A stretch of 11,316 bases of DNA from an uncultured Lachnospiraceae bacterium. Its GTDB lineage: Bacteria; Bacillota; Clostridia; Lachnospirales; Lachnospiraceae. The notes under the pieces were generated by a model. The model was not told where the DNA came from and did no database searches. It saw only the letters and a program-made list of their open reading frames with translations. A program made the translations under genes and the position numbers. How positions within the stretch are numbered: the first letter of the stretch is position 1; each line of letters starts with the position of its first letter. Location: assembly GCA_910588755.1 (NCBI GenBank), contig CAJUQZ010000016.1:22158-33473 (forward strand), read 5' to 3'. Below are positions 6,978 through 11,316 of the stretch, one piece after another.

Positions 6978-7121
6978 ATGAATATTTTTATGTGGATTTT
7001 AATTTTTATCGGCGGCGCTACTGGCGCGCTCTCAACGCTTTATATTATCGTATCGCTGTTTGCGGTGATTTTCTACAAAATATACCGCTCTGTCAAATAC
7101 CACGTGTCTTTATACGCTTGA
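6978..7121 (+). CDS. 47-aa hydrophobic membrane miniprotein
   Basis: Reads MNIFMWILIFIGGATGAL and on to YHVSLYA. Residues 2-33 are strongly hydrophobic, with a GGATGA small-residue stretch at 12-17 that could pack helices or form a tight turn, followed by the basic segment YKIYRSVKY. GGAGG lies eight bases before the ATG. It starts 33 bases after the 46-aa gene and ends 96 bases before the antiporter. Function is unknown. It does not resemble its neighbour in residue sequence beyond being a miniprotein, so it is not an obvious duplicate. Confidence 0.62.
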   Translation: MNIFMWILIFIGGATGALSTLYIIVSLFAVIFYKIYRSVKYHVSLYA

Positions 7122-7217
7122 CTTATTTTATTTTATTTCATCAGTATAGAAAACGAGGCTTGCATATTCCGCCGGAAAAAGTTAGTATTATATTAAAAAG
7201 AAAAAGGGGTTGGTTCT

Positions 7218-8810
7218 ATGACTGCACTCTTGCTGCTTGTAGCTGCCGTGATACTGCTCTGCGTATTGGCGGAAAAGTTCTCCGGAAAATTCGGTATGCC
7301 GGCATTGATTTTATTTATGTTTATCGGTATGCTGTTTGGAAGTGACGGCTTCTTTAAGATACCCTTTGATGACTACAAGCTGGCCGAAAACATATGTTCT
7401 ATCGCACTGCTGTTCATCATGTTTTACGGCGGCTTCAACCTGAAATGGGAGCTTGCAAAGAATGTGGCTGTGCGCTCCGTTCTTCTCTCAACGCTGGGTG
7501 TGGCTGCCACCGCAGTAATCACCGCCCTGTTTGTCCGGCTGATCCTGGGCTACACATGGCCGGAAAGCTTTCTGGTGGGCGCTGTGCTGGGCTCGACAGA
7601 TGCCGCAAGCGTGTTTGCCATTCTGCGCCAGAAAAAGCTGAACCTGAAAGACGGAACGGCTTCCCTTCTGGAGCTCGAGAGCGGCAGTAATGATCCGATG
7701 GCCTACATGCTCACCTTCATCGCGCTGGGCATCATTTTTTCCGGGGAATCCGAGCATATTATCCTGCGGATTTTCCTGCAGCTGGTAGTCGGCTCCCTGA
7801 CAGGCATCGCGCTCTCCGTGCTGACGATACGGCTCATGACCCGGACGGACATTGTCTCTGACGGACTTGACACGATCTTTATGATCGCAATGGTTCTGAT
7901 CTGCTATGGCCTGTCGCAGCTTTTAGGTGGAAACGCTTACTTAAGTGTGTACATCATGGGCGTCATCATCGGTAACAGCCCGATCAAAAATAAGGCAACG
8001 CTGATCCCGTTTTTTGACGGTGTCACCTCCCTTGCGCAGATATTGATTTTCTTCCTGCTGGGACTGCTGACCATTCCCCATGAAATGTCGAAGGGCATCG
8101 TAACGGCAATCGTCATAACGGTCATTCTCACACTGATCGCAAGACCAGCCGCTGTGTTTATGCTCCTAAAGCCCTTTCATTGCTCGAACAGGCAATGCCT
8201 GCTGGTATCCTGGGCCGGACTTAGGGGTGCCTCCTCCTCCGTGTTTGCAATCATGGCGGTCGCCGGAGGTGTCATCATGCCCCACAATTTATTTCATATC
8301 GTGTTTATGGTGTCGCTGTTCTCTGTCGCGATACAAGGTACACTGCTTCCGAGGGTTGCAGAGAAGCTAGATATGATCGATGAAGATTCCGATGTGCGAA
8401 AGACCTTTAACGATTACCAGGAGGACGCTTCTATCACCCTGATCCGCATGTACATACCAAAAGGGCATAACTGGGAAAACAAACTGGTCAAGGAGGTCAA
8501 TTTCCCGACTGGCTCCCTGGCCCTTATGATCAAACGCAACCATGAGACGATCATCACTAAGGGAAATACACTGATTCTGGCCGGGGACAGTATCATATTA
8601 AGCGCACCAGCATACAATCCAAGCGGCAACGAGCTGCTTGACGAGATCTTTATCGACCGCTACCACCCCTGGTGCAACCGCACGATCGCGGATCTGAACC
8701 TGGCGCCGGATGAATTGATTGCAATGATTATGCGCGGGGAAGAATCCCTGATTCCAGATGGAAAGACGAGAATATTAGAAGGAGATAAAGTGGTGACCTA
8801 CCGTGAGTAG
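7218..8810 (+). CDS. CPA1-type K+/H+ antiporter with two RCK_C domains (CvrA/NhaP2-like)
   Basis: A 530-aa inner-membrane exchanger of potassium (or sodium) for protons. Residues 1-380 contain about twelve transmembrane helices of the Na_H_Exchanger fold. The family's ion-binding landmarks are visible: STDAASVFAIL at 126-136 and LESGSNDPMAYM at 153-164 with Asn158 and Asp159; WAGLRGASS with Arg337 also fits. The cytoplasmic end carries two similar RCK_C (TrkA_C) units, about 422-462 and 488-528, each ending in an (I/L)LxGDxxxxxx pattern, so gating by a bound ligand or nucleotide is likely. AAAGGGG lies eight bases upstream of the ATG. It is shorter than E. coli CvrA. The two membrane miniproteins precede it. 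Its last codons form half of the hairpin at 8784-8824. Confidence 0.92.
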   Translation: MTALLLLVAAVILLCVLAEKFSGKFGMPALILFMFIGMLFGSDGFFKIPFDDYKLAENICSIALLFIMFYGGFNLKWELAKNVAVRSVLLSTLGVAATAVITALFVRLILGYTWPESFLVGAVLGSTDAASVFAILRQKKLNLKDGTASLLELESGSNDPMAYMLTFIALGIIFSGESEHIILRIFLQLVVGSLTGIALSVLTIRLMTRTDIVSDGLDTIFMIAMVLICYGLSQLLGGNAYLSVYIMGVIIGNSPIKNKATLIPFFDGVTSLAQILIFFLLGLLTIPHEMSKGIVTAIVITVILTLIARPAAVFMLLKPFHCSNRQCLLVSWAGLRGASSSVFAIMAVAGGVIMPHNLFHIVFMVSLFSVAIQGTLLPRVAEKLDMIDEDSDVRKTFNDYQEDASITLIRMYIPKGHNWENKLVKEVNFPTGSLALMIKRNHETIITKGNTLILAGDSIILSAPAYNPSGNELLDEIFIDRYHPWCNRTIADLNLAPDELIAMIMRGEESLIPDGKTRILEGDKVVTYRE

Positions 8811-8824
8811 GCCACCACTTTATC
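8784..8824. terminator. bidirectional hairpin between convergent genes
   Basis: GATAAAGTGGTGACCTAC (8784-8801) pairs with 8807-8824 at 17 of 18 positions around a five-base loop, CGTGA. It covers the last codons and stop of the antiporter and touches the last bases of the kinase gene. The two genes converge with only 12 bases between their stops. The bases after each side are T-rich but lack a long T run, so it may act as a terminator, a barrier to read-through or a transcript-end stabiliser. Confidence 0.78.
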
Positions 8825-9767
8825 ATTTGGGCAGATAAATGCCAAACATCGTCCCTTTTCCCAGTCTGGATACCGCCTTGATATACCCGCCCTCCGCCGA
8901 TATGATTTCACGCGCAAGATAGAGTCCAATCCCAATGCCCTGCACTTGGTTTACCGACTGTGAGCGGTAAAACCGTTTGAAAATCTTAGGTAGCTCCTGC
9001 TCCGCTATCCCGGTTCCAGTATCCGCTATCTCAATACAGCAGAACAGCTCATAGGGCTTAACGGCAATCGTAATACTGCCCGACTGCGTATATTTGATCG
9101 CATTGTCCACTATATTTCCGACTGCCTCCGCTGTCCATTTTTTATCATATTTTGCCATATAAAGGCTGCTGTCCTGGCTGCAGATGTCCAACACTAGCGC
9201 TAATCCCTTCTGATTCGCAGCTACCTGATACTGCTCATATATATCATTTACCAAACCAATCACGCTACTCCTATCCGGGCTTACTGTAATGATACCTGTC
9301 TCCAACCTTGAAAGCTTAACCAGGGAATCAATCAGAAAACAAAGCTTCTGCGCCTGTTTGTGCAGTGCATCCAAGTCATTGTAACTTTCCTCATTCTCAC
9401 AGTTTTCCATCATCAGTTCACTGTACAGAAGCATATTCGATATCGGCGTCTTCGTCTGGTGGGAAATATCTGTAATCAACTCTTTGATTTTATTGCGATC
9501 TTCCTCCATATTCAGGACGGACAGCTTCGAAGCAAGCAGAAAATGGGCGAATCTGCTCTCAAATGCTGACAGCTTTGACTCATCGAACGAGGTCTCGCAA
9601 AAGCAGCCCCTGGCGACATCGTCAAGCATATTGTTCAACGTTTCAAATGTCTTGGACATCCTCCAGCGGTAAATAAAGACCAGTACTATGGCGCCTGCCA
9701 GAGCTGCACATGCTGATAAAAATACCAGCATGGCAACATCAGAAGCATGATACATAAATTCTCTCAT
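8823..9767 (-). CDS. sensor histidine kinase, no adjacent response regulator
   Basis: A 314-aa membrane kinase. One helix at 11-33 anchors it, with almost no extracellular part, so it has no recognisable outside sensor. The linker 34-95 lacks a clear HAMP or PAS domain. HisKA follows with the phospho-accepting His103 in DISHQTKTPISN, then the HATPase_c domain: N box VGNIVDNAIKYT (Asn218, Asn222), G1 ADTGTGI with Asp249, F box IFKRFYRS, and G2 GIGIGLYLA. All catalytic motifs are intact. The ATG overlaps the fprA stop as ATGA, with no good ribosome binding site, so translation is probably coupled to fprA. A kinase of this type would normally sit next to a response regulator; none is in the window. 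Sensing of redox or oxygen state is inferred only from the neighbour. Confidence 0.92.
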   Translation of the reverse strand: MREFMYHASDVAMLVFLSACAALAGAIVLVFIYRWRMSKTFETLNNMLDDVARGCFCETSFDESKLSAFESRFAHFLLASKLSVLNMEEDRNKIKELITDISHQTKTPISNMLLYSELMMENCENEESYNDLDALHKQAQKLCFLIDSLVKLSRLETGIITVSPDRSSVIGLVNDIYEQYQVAANQKGLALVLDICSQDSSLYMAKYDKKWTAEAVGNIVDNAIKYTQSGSITIAVKPYELFCCIEIADTGTGIAEQELPKIFKRFYRSQSVNQVQGIGIGLYLAREIISAEGGYIKAVSRLGKGTMFGIYLPK

Positions 9768-10930
9768 TCTTGTGCTTTGAGAAGTTCACTGGCAAGCGCC
9801 TCAAGCTGTGCGGCATCCTCCGCTTTCATGGCCGATTTGATCGTCACAGCTGGCTCTGCAAATGTGAGTGATTTTGCCCCTTCCAGTATCGCCTTCATGC
9901 TCCTTGCCGCTGTCGGTGCCCATGAACCGTTCTCGATGATTCCGACCGTGCGTTTCTGATAGTTCTTTGACTTTAGCCTGTTTAGAAAATCCTCCATAGG
10001 AGGGAATACGCTGCCATCATAGGACGCTGCGGCGAGCACCAGATGGCTGTAGCGGAAGGCATCCTCCACCGCCTCGTGAATATCGTCCCTTGTCAGGTCG
10101 GCAATGACGACCTTCTTAGCACCCTTGTGCTCTAACATCTCTTTTAGCTTCTCTGCCGCCTTCATAGTATGCCCATAGATGGAAGCACATGCAATCAGCA
10201 CGCCTTCATCCTCGGGCTCATAGCTGCTCCAGATTTGGTATTTGTTGATATAGTACTCCAGATTTTCAGACAATACCGGGCCGTGCAGCGAACAGATTGT
10301 ACGGATCTCCAGCGCAGCCGCCTTCTTCAGCAAAGCCTGCACCTGCATGCCATATTTCCCGCAAATATTAATGTAGTACCGCCTCGCCTCGCATGTCCAG
10401 TCCTCGTCCGCGTCGCGGGTCCCAAACTTCCCAAACGCATCGGCGCTGAACAGCACTTTTTCTGACTGCTCATATGTGACCATCACCTCAGGCCAGTGCA
10501 CCATTGGCGCCATAAAAAACTGCAATGTGTGCTTACCAACAGAAAGCGTGTCCCCTTCCTTTACGATGACGGCCTTATCCTCAGGACTGACACCAAAAAA
10601 CTGCCCGAACATCTGCAGTGTCTTGGCATTTCCGACAAGCTTCATATCCGGGAACCGCTCGACCAGCTGCATGATGCTGCCGCCATGATCCGGCTCCATG
10701 TGCTGAATAACCAGATAATCAACCTTCCGCGAGCCTAACGCCTCGTCTAAATTTTCCAGCCACTGCGCTGTCGCGCGCGGATCTACCGTGTCCATCACGG
10801 CAACCTGCTCGTCCAATATGACATAAGAGTTGTACGCCATACCCTTCTCCACCTCATATTGTCCCTCAAAAAGCGTGATCTCCCTGTCATTAACGCCAAT
10901 ATTTACAATATCTTCTGTAACCTTCTCCAC
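9764..10930 (-). CDS. fprA: flavodiiron protein, FprA-type oxygen (or NO) reductase
   Basis: A 388-aa cytoplasmic protein that in anaerobes reduces O2 to water, or NO to N2O, taking electrons from rubredoxin or a similar donor. The N-terminal metallo-beta-lactamase-like domain holds all diiron ligands: HMEPDH (His77, Glu79, Asp81), His145 in MVHWPE, Asp164 in SADAFG and His216 in LHGP. Residues 244-385 are the flavodoxin-like FMN domain, with the phosphate loop SIYGHT at 250-255 and the flavin-contact region ENGSWAPT. The length is usual for a two-domain FDP, with no extra rubredoxin or oxidoreductase domain. The start is a GTG with a strong AGGAGG eight bases upstream. The stop overlaps the kinase start, making a two-gene unit. 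No rubredoxin or rubrerythrin gene is visible beside it. Confidence 0.95.
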   Translation of the reverse strand: MEKVTEDIVNIGVNDREITLFEGQYEVEKGMAYNSYVILDEQVAVMDTVDPRATAQWLENLDEALGSRKVDYLVIQHMEPDHGGSIMQLVERFPDMKLVGNAKTLQMFGQFFGVSPEDKAVIVKEGDTLSVGKHTLQFFMAPMVHWPEVMVTYEQSEKVLFSADAFGKFGTRDADEDWTCEARRYYINICGKYGMQVQALLKKAAALEIRTICSLHGPVLSENLEYYINKYQIWSSYEPEDEGVLIACASIYGHTMKAAEKLKEMLEHKGAKKVVIADLTRDDIHEAVEDAFRYSHLVLAAASYDGSVFPPMEDFLNRLKSKNYQKRTVGIIENGSWAPTAARSMKAILEGAKSLTFAEPAVTIKSAMKAEDAAQLEALASELLKAQE

Positions 10931-10964
10931 GATGTTTTCCTCCTCTATATGTTTTTATACTGAC

Positions 10965-11001
10965 CCCTGCGGACAAATTGCATTTTATCATGCACGCAGG
11001 G
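10965..11001. promoter_or_regulatory. nested dyad over the fprA promoter, candidate operator
   Basis: CCCTGCG (10965-10971) and CGCAGGG (10995-11001) form a perfect 7-base inverted repeat, with an inner dyad TGCAT (10979-10983) and ATGCA (10990-10994). The inner dyad covers the -10 box and the whole dyad lies between the transcription start and the -35 box. This is a typical place for a repressor operator, though an RNA role is also possible if transcription starts upstream. I do not recognise the regulator. Confidence 0.55.
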
Positions 11002-11009
11002 AGATTCAA
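10982..11009 (-). promoter_or_regulatory. sigma-A promoter of fprA and the kinase
   Basis: On the minus strand TTGAAT (11004-11009), a 16-base spacer and TAAAAT (10982-10987). The leader to the GTG at 10930 would be about 45 bases. It is the only good promoter found for the fprA-kinase pair. Confidence 0.58.
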
Positions 11010-11063
11010 TTTATTTTACCATAAAAAACCCTGTATGCCAGTCTGTTTACAAATTTTTAACAA

Positions 11064-11129
11064 AAAACTCCCATTCCGTATGCAGCAGATTTGAAAACTG
11101 CAGAAAATGCATATCGGTTCAGGAGTTTT
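11064..11129 (-). terminator. leftward rho-independent terminator
   Basis: Read on the minus strand, AAAACTCC and GGAGTTTT (arms at 11122-11129 and 11064-11071) close a long imperfect hairpin, followed by further T residues (GGAGTTTTTTGTT). Inner stems also pair: 11076-11084 with 11108-11117 allowing one bulge, and GCAG 11085-11088 with CTGC 11098-11101. It would end transcripts coming from the right, before the fprA promoter, and belongs with the gene whose 3' end remains at 11149. Confidence 0.68.
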
Positions 11130-11148
11130 GATTTGTCCCACAACTTAA

Positions 11149-11232
11149 TTATTTGTCAAATTCCGGGTTAAACGCGTAGAAATTGCGTGCGTCGAGGTTC
11201 TCCTGCGTGATGCGGAGCGCTTCACCGAACCG
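11149..11232 (-). pseudogene. 3' remnant of an unidentified gene
   Basis: An open reading frame ends here in ENLDARNFYAFNPEFDK and a stop (11149-11151), with codon composition like the core genes. Upstream the frame continues without any ATG, GTG or TTG start and closes at a TGA near 11269-11271. It therefore looks like the truncated tail of a gene whose body was displaced by whatever lies to the right. I do not recognise the parent protein. The 11232 boundary is only an estimate; the true junction lies between about 11230 and 11250. A strong leftward terminator follows the stop, as expected for a real 3' end. Confidence 0.5.
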
Positions 11233-11249
11233 GGAGGATTGAAGTAGGG

Positions 11250-11315
11250 TTAAATGTTCCAGGTGATTTCAATATGACCGTCTGCAATGCGAATGACCTT
11301 GATAAGCGTATCAAC
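11250..11315 (-). CDS. C-terminal tail of a probable site-specific serine recombinase (partial)
   Basis: The last 21 codons of a leftward gene that continues past the window end; the visible residues end LIKVIRIADGHIEITWNI and stop at 11250-11252. A closing strand pattern of the form hydrophobic-IEI-W-N is typical of the C-terminal end of Clostridia recombinases of the resolvase/TnpX group. That reading rests on family resemblance from so few residues that it is tentative. Its stop lies about 20 bases from the gene remnant, as expected when a recombinase gene sits at the end of an integrated element next to its attachment site. Another kind of beta-strand-ending protein cannot be excluded. 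Confidence 0.42.
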   Translation of the reverse strand, partial: VDTLIKVIRIADGHIEITWNI

Positions 11316-11316
11316 T

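Noticed and set aside
7992..8131. Possible second small antisense gene inside the antiporter
   Set aside because: No ribosome binding site or recognisable domain; explained by the coding sequence of the transporter.
11045..11066. Rex-type operator near GTTTACAAATTTTTAACAA
   Set aside because: Only one half-site matches the Rex consensus; the second half is wrong, and the AT-rich context makes chance likely.
1..11316. CRISPR array, tRNA, rRNA, phage or toxin-antitoxin module
   Set aside because: No regularly spaced repeats, clover-leaf sequences, rRNA segments or such protein families were seen; the only mobile-element sign is at the right edge.

Overview
The window looks like a chromosomal segment of a Gram-positive, Firmicutes-type anaerobe, most likely a gut Lachnospiraceae or related Clostridia. 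The reasons are strong GGAGG-type ribosome binding sites, sigma-A-like promoters with TTGNNN and TATAAT-like boxes, intracellular pectin-oligomer hydrolases, a GH133 debranching enzyme, an FprA flavodiiron protein and a DISHQTKTPISN-type sensor kinase. Species cannot be named from the sequence alone. No rRNA, tRNA or CRISPR array is visible.

Layout. Positions 1-112 hold a 55-bp exact tandem repeat of the end of the first gene, possibly an assembly effect. Positions 71-5991 carry four leftward genes. In transcription order they are a glycogen-debranching-like GH133 enzyme (5991-3961), a GH28 polygalacturonase-type enzyme with an N-terminal FN3-like domain (3751-2198), an AT-rich HAD-family gene (2040-1366) and a GH105 unsaturated rhamnogalacturonyl hydrolase (1213-71). 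A cre/LacI-type operator and a promoter lie between GH133 and GH28. Positions 5992-6279 form a divergent promoter region. Positions 6280-8810 carry four rightward genes: a 141-aa two-helix membrane protein, two unannotated-looking membrane miniproteins of 46 and 47 aa, and a CPA1-type K+/H+ antiporter with two RCK_C (TrkA_C) repeats. A strong hairpin (8784-8824) separates it from a leftward pair, fprA (10930-9764) and a sensor histidine kinase (9767-8823), whose stop and start codons overlap as ATGA. At the right edge a dyad-rich fprA promoter is followed by a leftward terminator, then a 3' gene remnant and the C-terminal tail of a probable recombinase. This looks like the border of a mobile element.

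How the genes fit together. GH28 and GH105 lack signal peptides, so they probably act in the cytoplasm on imported pectin or rhamnogalacturonan oligosaccharides: GH28 removes galacturonic acid units and GH105 removes the unsaturated end residue. The cre-like site suggests carbon catabolite or LacI-family control. The GH133 gene has its own promoter and would act on alpha-1,6 branch points of glycogen-like glucan. The antiporter exchanges potassium for protons. FprA detoxifies O2 (or NO), and the coupled kinase, with no response regulator beside it, may report redox or oxygen state.

Most of the window is recognisable metabolism. The least explained parts are the fprA-kinase coupling, the membrane miniproteins before the antiporter, the HAD insertion with its neighbouring duplicated leader, and the right-edge junction.
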